NCBI GenBank assembly: GCA_013399115.1
Contig: VXAA01000170.1
Coordinates: 259,211-323,210, forward strand
Direction: 5' to 3'
Length of the DNA stretch: 64,000 bases
Source of the DNA: Anseranas semipalmata
Lineage: Eukaryota > Chordata > Aves > Anseriformes > Anseranatidae
The position numbers and the translations under genes were made by a program. Below, in pieces: positions 38,301-45,718 of the stretch. Below the pieces are notes generated by a model. It had not been told where the DNA came from. It saw only the letters and a program-made list of their open reading frames with translations, and did no database searches. Numbering within the stretch: the stretch's first letter is position 1; each line of letters begins with the position of its first letter.

Positions 38301-40986
38301 TATAAAAATGAAAAGAAAATGGACCAGAAAAAGTACATATTTGTTTATAACAGTGAAAACCCAGTTCTTTTTGGTACTGAAAATTGAAATAAGACTTTTA
38401 GTCAGAATGTACTGTCAGTATTTTTTTCACATTTATTTGTAATTTTATCCATCTTTAAAATTATTAGCAAGGATATTTAGAGCATTTGTTCTTTGTGTTC
38501 TTGTAGGACATTTTAACAGTCAAGATGAAAGTATTGCCTCATCTACATTATTTGTGATTCATGGAAGATACATTTTTATGTCTTAAAATCAATCTGTGCT
38601 GATGGTAGCGTGTTTGCAGGTTGATCTTCACACATTGTGCACTCAAAAGCACCTCTGATGAGCTCTGAAATGACAGCTCCTTCAACCTGCTATTGTAGTT
38701 TCGTGTCCTTCAGTAATTTCTCTTGTGTTGTTTTCAAGACAGTTTTTCTCCTCTTTGACCTATTGTTCTGGAATGATAGGCTTCCAGGAATTAATTTAGT
38801 CACTTTTGGCCTAGTGTTGTGCATACTGCTTCAGTTAAAGTAACCATAGCTAATTATCCAGCAGAGAAGAAGGTCAGGTCCCGTGCTTAGTCCATCTGTT
38901 GATGTCTGTTGGATTACAGTAGACACATTATGTGACCGTTTTGTTTCCCTTCCTACCTTCTATCTTATTTTAAATGTACATTCTTTGGGAAGATGCTTTG
39001 TAAATGGATCTCATTTCATTTGAGATCTTGGTGCTCTTTCAAGAAGATAAACACAATCAATAGTAAAGGACAACGCAGACTAAATGAGAAGTCATATGAA
39101 TGACATGGTACAGTATTTAAAGAGGTAACCTGGAACACTAAAGCGTAGTATGATTTAAAGTTTACTTTGATAATTTGATAATAACAAAATGAATTTATTT
39201 TTCCTTTGCTAGAAACATCTGTTGAATAATGTAGTGAGGCTGGTTGACTAGTGAGAAAGTAGAAGCTGTCTGTAGTACTGTGGTATAAATGACCATTTTA
39301 AATATTAGTTGTGGCCTCTCATGCTTTTTGTGACGAGTCTCTGAAGCAGTCAAACAAGACTCGCACTTTCATCTGTGGAAAAAGGGTTCTAGACCGCTCA
39401 CCTTTTCTCCTGCACATGTTGTTTCTCATGCTAAAGGTGGCCAGAACTCGTAGAAACTTGAGCAGGCCTTGAGATATTTAAAGGAGCACAATTAATTAAA
39501 ATTACAGCATGGCAATGTGAGAACATCCAGCTGAAATCACAGCGTTAGCAGTCAATGCAAGTGAAATCCATCAACTGTGCTGTCATTTTGCTGAAAAATT
39601 GTGAGAAAAATATGTAAAGCTCTAATAATTTTTATGTTTTAGGAATCAAAGTGGAGTTTCTTCAAGAGAAAAATGAAACAAAACACTAATTTTGAAAACC
39701 CAATATATGCAGAGGTATTGCTTGATATTGTATAATGCTATTTTTCAGTTATTGTACTGCTGAACTTTATTCTTGCTTTCAGAGGATAAAGGGTATGGGT
39801 AAATTCTGCTGCTAAGTGAAGCACCACAGAAATTCCAGCCCAGGTCAAGATGGGACTGAAGTGGTTTTGAGAAAAATTATCAAGTCTTGTGCAGAATGAG
39901 GTGCTCAGCAGGCAGCCAGCTCTGGCAGCACAGCTGCATTCCCCACCTCTCAGCTTTCCCAGCCTAAGCACGGTGGCCACCTCCTGCTCCAGGATCTCTT
40001 GTGCTGGTTTCTACTTGCAGGGGCATTCTGGTATAGCTTGGAGTCCCAGCACAAGTGAAAGGCTGTTGTACTGCAAGTGGGAGTAAAATGTCTAGTGCTC
40101 TCTCAGTCCTGGATTCAGCATAGCAAAAAAATTCAATAGCTCTGCATACTGCAAGCCCTGCTTCCGTAATAGCCCTATTTTTCCCATCCATGCAGTCAAA
40201 GGAGACGGTTCTTTTAAAATGTTATGCCACATAATGCTATGTGTGTTGGAGGAGTTCTCCCATGGCTGGGTATTATGAAGGCTTTGAGTTGTACTGACTT
40301 GAGCCAGTAATTTCAGCCTTTTTCATCTTACAGTTACAAATTTCCAGAAGGCCTAAGTGACTTAGGAACCTCAATCCCACAGTCACATGACTAAAACTTA
40401 GCTGACTTTTGTGGAGAATTTGAGTTTCTAATGCCTGAACAAGTGTGAGAGAATTCAGGAAGCCAGAGGTTCAGAGGTTTTACTTCCTCAAAGCTAATAA
40501 GTGTAACAGTTTACAAACAGTAGTGGTGCCAATGTTGTCTACATTCATGTATGTGCATATAGACAAATCAAGTTACTCCTGACATTAACCATTAAAACAG
40601 AAGTGGCAGTGTGCAGAGTAAGTTTGGAGTAGTGTATTTCCTCAGCTGTACCTTCTGAGGTGGAATTAGCATTTGACTTTTGTTACAGGTGGTGATTTGC
40701 AGAAATAACATATACTGTGATACTTAAGTGAAATATTTGAATATTTAGTTAAAATTTCTGAAAGTTAAGGTTGGATATTTTGTACATTAGAATGTAAACT
40801 TGGATTTTCTGATTATTGTTTCAGATGGAAAAGGAACAGCAACAGGACACAGAAAATGTCCCTGCTCCCTCTCCTTCACTGCCTCCTAAGATTACTCTGA
40901 AGAGAGACCAGACATTAGCTTATACTGCGACAGAGGATACATATAAAGACACCGCCAATCTTGTTAAAGAGGACTCTGTTGTGTAA
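966..40986 (+). CDS. LRP2: LRP2 (megalin), 3' portion, 34 coding exons
   Basis: LRP2 is a giant endocytic receptor of the LDL-receptor family on the apical surface of absorptive epithelia (kidney proximal tubule, yolk sac, neuroepithelium). It takes up vitamin-binding proteins, lipoproteins and many other ligands. Exons: 966-1085, 2160-2291, 3180-3381, 3829-4124, 4456-4972, 6926-7078, 7573-7743, 9054-9277, 9701-9878, 10800-10996, 12593-12838, 13710-13838, 14812-14931, 15471-15587, 15859-15975, 17090-17227, 17996-18118, 19079-19207, 21014-21145, 22130-22261, 24238-24381, 25033-25198, 27887-28015, 28805-29025, 29467-29640, 30367-30486, 31933-32023, 32602-32669, 32829-32949, 35033-35162, 37467-37595, 37690-37797, 39643-39714, 40825-40986. 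Every intron is GT-AG and phases match throughout, giving 1,801 whole codons before the stop. Domain order and sequence match mammalian megalin (as I recall it) from LA cluster III to the tail. The gene continues upstream of the window. Confidence 0.98.
2160..2291 (+). CDS. LRP2: LRP2 window exon 2: LA repeat (cluster III)
   Basis: Phase 1-1 exon of 132 nt with one LA module, ending N-D-C-G-D-M-S-D-E before a slightly longer last loop (D-Q-R-H-N-C). Acceptor TTTTTAAG, donor GTAGGT. Confidence 0.95.
3180..3381 (+). CDS. LRP2: LRP2 window exon 3: LA repeat plus start of next
   Basis: Phase 1-2 exon of 202 nt. The first LA module has an extended loop (N-N-R-P-P-L-R-R) also present in mammalian megalin, and its acidic end reads D-A-L-D-E instead of D-x-S-D-E. 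The first half of the next LA module follows, so this intron splits a module inside an arginine codon. Confidence 0.95.
3829..4124 (+). CDS. LRP2: LRP2 window exon 4: rest of LA plus two LA repeats
   Basis: Phase 2-1 exon of 296 nt. It completes the split LA module ([13 protein letters not shown]) and then encodes two complete LA modules, both with calcium-binding S-D-E ends. These finish ligand-binding cluster III. Donor GTATGT. Confidence 0.95.
4456..4972 (+). CDS. LRP2: LRP2 window exon 5: two EGF modules and propeller start
   Basis: The largest exon in view (517 nt, phase 1-2). It encodes an EGF-like module beginning I-N-E-C, a calcium-binding EGF module with the D-I-D-E-C signature, and the first blade of a YWTD beta-propeller (R-L-Y-W-I-D). 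The propeller/EGF unit drives acid-dependent ligand release in endosomes in this family. Confidence 0.96.
6926..7078 (+). CDS. LRP2: LRP2 window exon 6: YWTD propeller blade
   Basis: Phase 2-2 exon of 153 nt with a K-L-Y-W-V-D repeat and the [10 protein letters not shown] segment that is nearly identical in mammalian megalin. Donor GTATGA after a split glycine codon. Confidence 0.95.
7573..7743 (+). CDS. LRP2: LRP2 window exon 7: YWTD propeller blades
   Basis: Phase 2-2 exon of 171 nt carrying two blade motifs, Q-I-Y-W-T-D and K-L-Y-W-A-D, plus the conserved [11 protein letters not shown] strand. Acceptor TTTGAACAG, donor GTAAGT. Confidence 0.95.
9054..9277 (+). CDS. LRP2: LRP2 window exon 8: last blades of propeller
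   Basis: Phase 2-1 exon of 224 nt with T-I-Y-W-T-D and the strongly conserved end of the propeller ([15 protein letters not shown]). Donor GTAAGA. Confidence 0.95.
9701..9878 (+). CDS. LRP2: LRP2 window exon 9: EGF module and first LA of cluster IV
   Basis: Phase 1-2 exon of 178 nt. It encodes the EGF module that caps the propeller ([14 protein letters not shown]) and then the first half of the first LA repeat of ligand-binding cluster IV. Confidence 0.95.
10800..10996 (+). CDS. LRP2: LRP2 window exon 10: LA repeats 1 (end) and 2 of cluster IV
   Basis: Phase 2-1 exon of 197 nt. It completes the first cluster IV LA module ([10 protein letters not shown]) and encodes the second, with the usual acidic calcium-binding ends. 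A 149-codon open frame on the opposite strand over this exon is only a shadow. Confidence 0.95.
12593..12838 (+). CDS. LRP2: LRP2 window exon 11: LA repeats 3 and 4 of cluster IV
   Basis: Phase 1-1 exon of 246 nt with two full LA modules separated by A-S-R-T. Both keep C-I-P-E and D-N-S-D-E. Donor GTAAGC after a split methionine codon. Confidence 0.95.
13710..13838 (+). CDS. LRP2: LRP2 window exon 12: LA repeat 5 of cluster IV
   Basis: Phase 1-1 exon of 129 nt with one LA module. Its core T-N-Y-R-C-I-P-x-W-A-V-C-N-G and end R-D-N-S-D-E-Q-G-C match mammalian megalin closely. Confidence 0.95.
14812..14931 (+). CDS. LRP2: LRP2 window exon 13: LA repeat 6 of cluster IV
   Basis: Phase 1-1 exon of 120 nt with one LA module ([17 protein letters not shown]). 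Acceptor ACACTGCAG, donor GTGAGT. Confidence 0.95.
15471..15587 (+). CDS. LRP2: LRP2 window exon 14: LA repeat 7 of cluster IV
   Basis: Phase 1-1 exon of 117 nt with one LA module (E-C-T-E-S-E-Y-R-C ... D-N-S-D-E-R-D-C). The donor GTGCGT is weaker than most in the gene. Confidence 0.94.
15859..15975 (+). CDS. LRP2: LRP2 window exon 15: LA repeat 8 of cluster IV
   Basis: Phase 1-1 exon of 117 nt, only 271 bases after the previous exon. It encodes one LA module ending D-C-L-D-F-S-D-E. Donor GTGAGT. Confidence 0.94.
16642..16690. repeat. Poly-T tract followed by (AT)n in LRP2 intron
   Basis: About 38 T residues interrupted by single Cs, then an alternating AT run. It lies roughly 400 bases before the acceptor of the LA repeat 9 exon, too far to be its pyrimidine tract. 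A simple repeat. Confidence 0.85.
17090..17227 (+). CDS. LRP2: LRP2 window exon 16: LA repeat 9 of cluster IV
   Basis: Phase 1-1 exon of 138 nt with one LA module preceded by T-R-Y-P-N-G-T-Y. The calcium-binding end is D-D-S-D-E. The intron before it holds a long poly-T/AT tract. Confidence 0.95.
17996..18118 (+). CDS. LRP2: LRP2 window exon 17: LA repeat 10 of cluster IV
   Basis: Phase 1-1 exon of 123 nt with one LA module ([11 protein letters not shown]). The last cysteine codon is split by the intron (T|GT). Matching the mammalian H-C-R-x-P-T-P-K-P-C join fixes the donor at 18119 rather than a few bases downstream. Confidence 0.95.
19079..19207 (+). CDS. LRP2: LRP2 window exon 18: LA repeat 11 (last) of cluster IV
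   Basis: Phase 1-1 exon of 129 nt encoding the eleventh and last LA module of cluster IV. Its acidic end reads D-H-F-D-E where the family normally has D-x-S-D-E. The six cysteines and the Asp/Glu positions are intact. Confidence 0.95.
20271..20308. repeat. (GT)19 microsatellite in LRP2 intron
   Basis: Nineteen uninterrupted GT dinucleotides. Long pure GT runs are usually length-polymorphic. Confidence 0.97.
21014..21145 (+). CDS. LRP2: LRP2 window exon 19: EGF-like module
   Basis: Phase 1-1 exon of 132 nt with an EGF-like module ([10 protein letters not shown] ... [11 protein letters not shown]). Donor GTATTT is weak. Confidence 0.95.
22130..22261 (+). CDS. LRP2: LRP2 window exon 20: calcium-binding EGF module
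   Basis: Phase 1-1 exon of 132 nt. It opens with D-I-N-E-C and has [11 protein letters not shown], a classical calcium-binding EGF pattern. It precedes the final propeller. Confidence 0.95.
23289..23331. repeat. TATA-rich simple repeat in LRP2 intron
   Basis: Alternating TA run with interruptions, preceded by a short GT run. Low complexity only. Confidence 0.85.
24238..24381 (+). CDS. LRP2: LRP2 window exon 21: start of last YWTD propeller
   Basis: Phase 1-1 exon of 144 nt. It begins with [11 protein letters not shown] and contains A-L-D-Y-D-W-D-P, the first blade of the last beta-propeller. Confidence 0.95.
25033..25198 (+). CDS. LRP2: LRP2 window exon 22: propeller blade
   Basis: Phase 1-2 exon of 166 nt with [10 protein letters not shown] and [11 protein letters not shown], matching the second blade of the last megalin propeller. 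Donor GTAAGT. Confidence 0.95.
27639..27659. repeat. Short (CTGG)n repeat in LRP2 intron
   Basis: About four CTGG units in tandem. Minor simple repeat. Confidence 0.75.
27887..28015 (+). CDS. LRP2: LRP2 window exon 23: propeller blade
   Basis: Phase 2-2 exon of 129 nt with H-L-Y-W-T-D and the conserved [13 protein letters not shown] segment. It follows the longest intron in view (about 2.7 kb). Confidence 0.95.
28805..29025 (+). CDS. LRP2: LRP2 window exon 24: propeller blades
   Basis: Phase 2-1 exon of 221 nt with F-M-Y-W-T-D-W-G and R-I-Y-W-S-D blade motifs and the near-invariant [13 protein letters not shown]. Donor GTAAGA. Confidence 0.96.
29467..29640 (+). CDS. LRP2: LRP2 window exon 25: end of last propeller
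   Basis: Phase 1-1 exon with S-P-Y-S-L-D-V-F-E, the last blade H-L-Y-W-I-A and [11 protein letters not shown] chose the TAG acceptor at 29464-29466. A GAG six bases upstream (29458-29460) would also keep frame and add two residues (E-V in place of nothing), so the exact start is uncertain. Donor GTGGGT. Confidence 0.93.
30367..30486 (+). CDS. LRP2: LRP2 window exon 26: EGF module after last propeller
   Basis: Phase 1-1 exon of 120 nt: [16 protein letters not shown] and C-A-C-P-Q-G form the EGF cap of the propeller. Acceptor is a long T run plus CAG. Confidence 0.96.
31933..32023 (+). CDS. LRP2: LRP2 window exon 27: membrane-proximal EGF, first part
   Basis: Phase 1-2 exon of 91 nt with [13 protein letters not shown], the first half of the last EGF module before the membrane. 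Donor GTAAGT after a split lysine codon. Confidence 0.95.
32602..32669 (+). CDS. LRP2: LRP2 window exon 28: membrane-proximal EGF, second part
   Basis: Small 68-nt phase 2-1 exon: [11 protein letters not shown] completes the EGF module, then a short linker (S-K-G-V-P-P-G-T) leads to the membrane. Confidence 0.95.
32829..32949 (+). CDS. LRP2: LRP2 window exon 29: transmembrane helix
   Basis: Phase 1-2 exon of 121 nt. About 23 hydrophobic residues ([18 protein letters not shown]...) form the single membrane span. N-Y-R-R, the basic stop-transfer side, and P-A-L-P-K-L-P follow. The acceptor is a run of five NAG triplets; the first was chosen because it gives the T-A-V-A-V-L-L join known from mammalian megalin. 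Confidence 0.96.
35033..35162 (+). CDS. LRP2: LRP2 window exon 30: proximal cytoplasmic tail
   Basis: Phase 2-0 exon of 130 nt: S-L-S-S-L-V-K then G-V-T-F-R-S-G-A-D and M-D-I-G-V-S-G-F-G, the well-conserved proximal tail of megalin. Donor GTAAGG. Confidence 0.96.
37426..37454. repeat. (TTTG)n repeat next to tail exon acceptor
   Basis: Seven or so TTTG units end about 12 bases before the acceptor AG of the FENPMY exon. The repeat therefore serves as much of that exon's pyrimidine-rich tract, and its length may vary. Confidence 0.85.
37467..37595 (+). CDS. LRP2: LRP2 window exon 31: tail exon with FENPMY motif
   Basis: Phase 0-0 exon of 129 nt (43 codons). It carries F-E-N-P-M-Y, an FxNPxY signal for adaptors such as DAB2 and ARH. 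A run of small residues encoded by an imperfect 9-base repeat (37542-37571) has no counterpart in the mammalian tail as I recall it. Acceptor follows a (TTTG)n tract. Confidence 0.96.
37690..37797 (+). CDS. LRP2: LRP2 window exon 32: tail exon with FENPVY motif
   Basis: Phase 0-0 exon of 108 nt (36 codons) encoding N-E-N-F-E-N-P-V-Y, a third canonical FxNPxY. At this place mammalian megalin has only a divergent N-x-N-Y-type sequence. The intron upstream is only 94 bases. The donor GTAGTA is weak. Confidence 0.94.
39643..39714 (+). CDS. LRP2: LRP2 window exon 33: tail exon with FENPIY motif
   Basis: Phase 0-0 exon of 72 nt (24 codons) with a basic stretch (F-F-K-R-K-M-K) and N-F-E-N-P-I-Y-A-E, the most distal endocytosis signal. 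Donor GTATTG is weak. Confidence 0.95.
40825..40986 (+). CDS. LRP2: LRP2 window exon 34: C-terminus and stop
   Basis: Last coding exon, 53 codons plus TAA at 40984-40986. It contains a proline-rich SH3-type segment ([10 protein letters not shown]) and the conserved end [20 protein letters not shown]. The last three residues S-V-V fit a class I PDZ ligand (mammals S-E-V). Confidence 0.97.
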   Translation: MEKEQQQDTENVPAPSPSLPPKITLKRDQTLAYTATEDTYKDTANLVKEDSVV

Positions 40987-42308
40987 GTAGGTAACTGATT
41001 TAGGGAAAATGAGACACATCCATTTGCACATATATTTTTTATAAACAGAAGAGTAAGGTTCACATTCAAATGCTTTATAAAAATATATACATCTTTTAGT
41101 CAGTGGCTGGAGATGTATGTTGAAACTATGCCTTGTTTTTTGACAAATGCCAATTGCTATTTTTATGAACAATTATCATGATGTACTATATGTATATCTT
41201 TGCACTGAAGCTGTCTGAAAGTAATGTTATAAATATATTGTACATTTGTAAATTTTTCAAAGATTATCTTGTTTGTTGATGTTGCTAGTAGAAACCTGTA
41301 TGGAATTGGTTGCATCTTTACGGATAAATTCATTATATAAAGGCTTAAACTAAAAATACAAACAAACAAGGTGAATATAGGAGCATTACCGATCTATGGG
41401 ATCTTTTGAGTATATATTTATAACAGCACCTTTTAAGACTTCTACTGGTGCTCTGGGCATCTTTACCACCTATTTTATCTACTACTGGATGTAGAAATGG
41501 ATGTCTCTGTTTATCTAAACAAAAGATGGAAAAGTCAATGCAGCATCATTATGCTGAATAGTTACCTGTGCAAAATATTGTTCCTACAATATTTTAACTG
41601 CCTGGGATAAAAATAATTTCCACTCAATCCATAAGACATACTTTTCCTCTAGGTTCCCATTAAAACCATTCCATTAATAGTGTTCTTTAAAAGATTTGAT
41701 ATATTTAGATTTTAGTGTCATGAGTATGTAATTTAATGAGATTCTCTCCTGATCATCAGTGGAATAGCTCTGTTCTTAGCTGGAGTCTCTGGAAGTCATT
41801 TGTACTATTAAATGAAATAGCTAGATTTCTACAACAGCTTATTTCCAAACAGCAAAATACAAAAGACACTGCTTCATTTAAGAAATGATTCAGTTTTTTT
41901 AATGTGAAAATTTAATTTTATTGACTATTTATTTCCTGAGGTGGACATTAATAGAAAGGGAAACAATTTCTACTAATGCAGTCTTTGTAGTTATCTGCTT
42001 ATTTCCATAACCTTATATCAGAATATACTGTATATCTTACCAGTTTTTCTATTAATTAGCCAAGGTAGTTTCCACAAGATGAACTATGTGAGGAAACTTT
42101 GAGTACCACTGCAGGAACATGTTATTCAGCATTCCTGGCTAGCTACTCAGATAATTTAAAGATTCCTAAATTACAATCATTGAGACTTTTGCTATTTGAT
42201 TGTTTTATGTCCGAGTTCTCAAAATATATACTATCTCTAATTAGAATGCTTCTAATTATTTTGTAATGTATTTTGATTAGAAAAGACAACTGGAAAATGA
42301 TGCTGCTG

Positions 42309-42323
42309 AATAAATTTAATAAA
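42309..42323 (+). terminator. LRP2: Two overlapping-range poly(A) signals, LRP2
   Basis: AATAAA at 42309-42314 and again at 42318-42323, about 1.3 kb after the LRP2 stop. They are the first canonical hexamers found in the 3' region and so candidates for the main cleavage signal. Confidence 0.6.
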
Positions 42324-42541
42324 TGTATTATTTTATCATATCCCTATTCCACATTTTTTTATCAATGCTCTATGTACTTTTGTTAGTCTGGAGACTTCAA
42401 TGCCCTCTGAGATGAAAAGAACCTCGCTTTAGATAAAGTCAAATAAGAATAGCTTACCACTTTACACAACTGTGTAAAGTTCTTGGTGTAAAATCATTGA
42501 CATTTTGTCACTGTGTGAAAACTTCCCCATTACACATATTA

Positions 42542-42547
42542 AATAAA
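42542..42547 (+). terminator. LRP2: Distal candidate poly(A) signal, LRP2
   Basis: A further AATAAA about 220 bases downstream of the first pair. It could give a longer 3' UTR. Confidence 0.45.
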
Positions 42548-42565
42548 CTGGCTCTTGAAGCAAGA

Positions 42566-44633
42566 AAATCTTATAATTGATTGTACGAGACTGATTATCA
42601 AGGTAATATGGACTTAAGCAATCAAAATTTTAGTTTGATAAACTTTTATATCTGACTGCTTTAATGTAGAAAATTCCTTAGAATCTGGGATATAATACAC
42701 ACATCTCTGAAAAGCTTCAAGAAAGGATTCCTTTTAAAGGCAGGTTGCTGTCCTTAAGGAAGGAGTTCATAATCCCTCAAGGTGTTTTAAAGAGAGAAGA
42801 TAGCTAACATTTCCACAATACTTACCTCCAGTTGCATACCACCAAAAAGAAAAAAAAAAAAGGCATTATTATTTTTGTGAATGGTCTTCTCTAACAGAGA
42901 GATTCAGACCCAGTTTTGGAGAAAACTGCTAATATGTCAGCCATGTATCAGAGCTATTTTTGTTTCCCCTGTAAGAATTTTAACTTCTCAGATGTAGAAG
43001 AAAACCATTCTTGGGATACTGTATAGATAGGTGATAGGTAGTATGCAAATTTGATTGTTTAATATACTTGATGGCAGAGGATTCCTAGGCTTTAACTGGG
43101 TCTCTTCCACTCAGTGGTGTACCACAATGAACCCTTCTGAGTATGTAATTTTTTTTTGATATTTTGTTCAACTGAAGCTTTAGATTCTCTCCCTAACTTC
43201 ATTTATTTTTCCCTTATGGCCAATCCCTGGCTGAATTTTGGACTCATTCTGTTGTTTGGAAGAAGACCAATTTTTAGAGTTTTCAGCACATCTGTAATTG
43301 GCCAGTATAGGGCTGATAAATTATAACATTTAATTTTTAAAATTTACATTTCTGTACAGCTGTCAGGCCAGGCAGAGAGAGCTATAACCCTGCAGATACT
43401 TATGATGCAATGCAGTAAAATAAATTTCTTCTTGAAGCCATTTGCTAGAGAGTAGAACCTCAATGAAATACTTAAACAGTACTAAACCATTTTTACATTC
43501 TGTCCCTTTCTTGCACGTACTAACACACACACACGTGCCCTGCCCCCAGCACACACACAGAGTGATGAAACTTCTTTTCTTACATTTGGTGTTCTGACCT
43601 GCACATGGTATTTTTGTAAGCTTAATTGAATTGCACATTAATGATTAATCACCAACGCAGATCTTTAGCAAATAAAACCTTTACCCCTTCAATTTTCAAA
43701 TGTCCAGGAACACCAGCATGTCAGCCTCTGCCCAGCAGCTTAACAGGTATAAACAGGGTACAAGAGGCACAGTAACTTCAACTGCCATTTTACCATTCTG
43801 AACACACTCTTTGTATGGTCAAACTAATTGGCTGTAGCATACGCTAATGACCTGTTTCATGTAATGTGTGAAATAATTATCCTTTTAACGTACAAAGCAC
43901 ACTGAGGACAAAAGCAATATAAACGTATATTTATTTTAATATTTCCCCCATAAACTATACTAATATTAGAAATAAGTATTAGAAATGTAAGTAGTAAAAT
44001 ATAAGTATTGCTCTGTTTGGATAAAATAGCTTTTGTTTTTATCTCTACACAGTTGAACAGTCGGGTGATTAGATGTGGTCAAATTCTGCAATTGTAATTT
44101 TTGGAATATGTTGCAATAGCTGGGCTTTGTTACTATTTGATTTGATGTCTTATGTTCAGAAGCTTGGGAAGTTTAGCAACTATTGAATATGACCATGACC
44201 AAACCCCATGAAATAGATGAATGTCTGAGTAAATACGTTCTGTGAGGTACATGTATAAGATATATGTTCTGAAAGACCGGTGTTTTATTTCAAATTCACT
44301 AGAAAGCTATATGTTGATGAAGTCTACTTGAAAAGCAGATTCTTTTTTAAATAAGAAAAAAACACACCAAATGTTTTGTTGGGTGAGTAGTATTAACCAG
44401 CTTTGTAGCTGAATATTATATGAATGCATATACTTCAGATGTATCACTTCGGAGCACAAAAAATAACACAGTAAGTTTACAAGTCTATCTGCAAACCCAG
44501 AAATTCCAGGTAAGTAGGGGAAAAAAAATGTTTTCTGAAGGGAATTGAAGCAGTCCAGTAACTGGTAAAGAGGAGGACAACTGGTTTTGACAGGATTAAC
44601 GGTTGTTTCCATAGAGTTGATGCTAGTTTAGTG
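42566..44633. other. Intergenic, LRP2 3' end to SDR pseudogene
   Basis: About 2 kb of AT-rich sequence between the convergent LRP2 gene and the minus-strand SDR9C relic. It includes a short (AC)n run near 43524. No open frame here resembles a known protein and I see no other structure. Confidence 0.6.
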
Positions 44634-44884
44634 CTAAATGTTGATTAGAACTCCAGGGACTAAACTCCCAGTAGCTGCTGGAGTTGGAAACATCATACAG
44701 AGCAGCACATCAGATAAACAGCTTGGGGCATAGGAGAGAAACAGCCAAAAGAACTTTGCATCCCATCTAGCTCTGTATCGTGTCCTGGGGTACTTTGCTA
44801 TCAGGGCATGTTCCATGCATTTTATGACCTTAGAAATATCAGAGTTGCACAGTCTTTTCACTGATGATCTTTGAGCTTTTCTTT
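44634..44884 (-). pseudogene. SDR9C pseudogene exon 4
   Basis: The acceptor TTCTTTGCAG is intact. The open frame runs to a stop at the low-coordinate end and contains V-I-K-C-M-E-H-A-L, Y-P-R-T-R-Y and W-D-A-K-F-F-W, which align with the C-terminal exon of DHRS9 and RDH16. The last 17 residues are longer than in DHRS9 and end V-L-I-N-I. Confidence 0.85.
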
Positions 44885-45374
44885 CTGCAAAGAAGAAAAT
44901 AAACCTGAAGGTATTTATGCAGTGTTCTCTGTGAGAGGATTCTTAATATTTACAGGTCTGGCTACAGCTTCTGTAGATGTATTATCAGGGTAGCTTTAAA
45001 CTACTGGCTCAAATACTGAGAGCAGTATAGCCACAGCAAAGCAGAGACCAGCAAGTGCTGCAAAATACCCCAGAACCAGGTAAATGGAAACCTCACTGGT
45101 CCATATTGTGAGCCAGATCTTTGCTCCTGTAAGTGCAGCAGAACTTTTCAGCTATCATTAAGCCATAACCTTAATGTATGATCATACCAATTAGCTCCCC
45201 CTGCCCCCCAAACATTCTATGTCTAAGTACATCAGAACTAAGGATGGTAGTGGGCCATCACATCTCGCCAGTCTGCTGGGGAAACTAATAGAACAGGCCT
45301 CATCTACCATACACATAGTCCAGAACAGTCATCGCTGAGTTCCTAACAAATGTTTCTGAAATCCAGCAAATGTT

Positions 45375-45718
45375 CACAGAATCACTGAGAAAAGACCTCC
45401 AGAGGTCATCTTGTTCAAAGCCCTGCTTAAGTTGAGCTACCTAGGGCAGGTTGCCCAGGACCACGTCCAGGCCGCTTTTGAAGTCTCCAAGGGGGGAGGC
45501 TGCACAACCTCTCTGGGCAACCTGTTCCAGTGCTCTGTCATCCGCACAGAAAAACTGTTTTCTGATGTTCAGATGGAACTTCCTGCATTCTGGTTTGTCC
45601 TATCTTGTCCTGTCACTGGGCACCACTGAAAAGAGCCAGGCTCCGTCCTCTTTGCACTTTCCCTTCAGATATTTATAGACTTTAATGATACCCCCAAGCC
45701 TTCACACAGTCCTTTTTC
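45375..45718 (-). mobile_element. CR1 LINE, 3' end fragment
   Basis: Closely resembles the 3' end of avian CR1 elements in reverse orientation. Phrases such as AACCTCTCTGGGCAACCTGT, CTGTCACTGGGCACCACTGA and AGATATTTATAGACTTTAAT are near-consensus on the plus strand. The terminal octamer type ATTCTGTG appears on the minus strand at 45375-45382. The element is 5'-truncated as is usual and has no usable reverse transcriptase frame. It lies in the last intron of the SDR9C pseudogene. Confidence 0.93.

Larger units (their letters stand above)
40987..42565 (+). other. LRP2: LRP2 3' UTR (extent estimated)
   Basis: AT-rich sequence after the stop with no coding potential. Three AATAAA hexamers at 42309, 42318 and 42542 would end the transcript 1.3-1.6 kb after the stop. 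That size is plausible for this gene, but the true cleavage site cannot be read from sequence. Confidence 0.65.
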
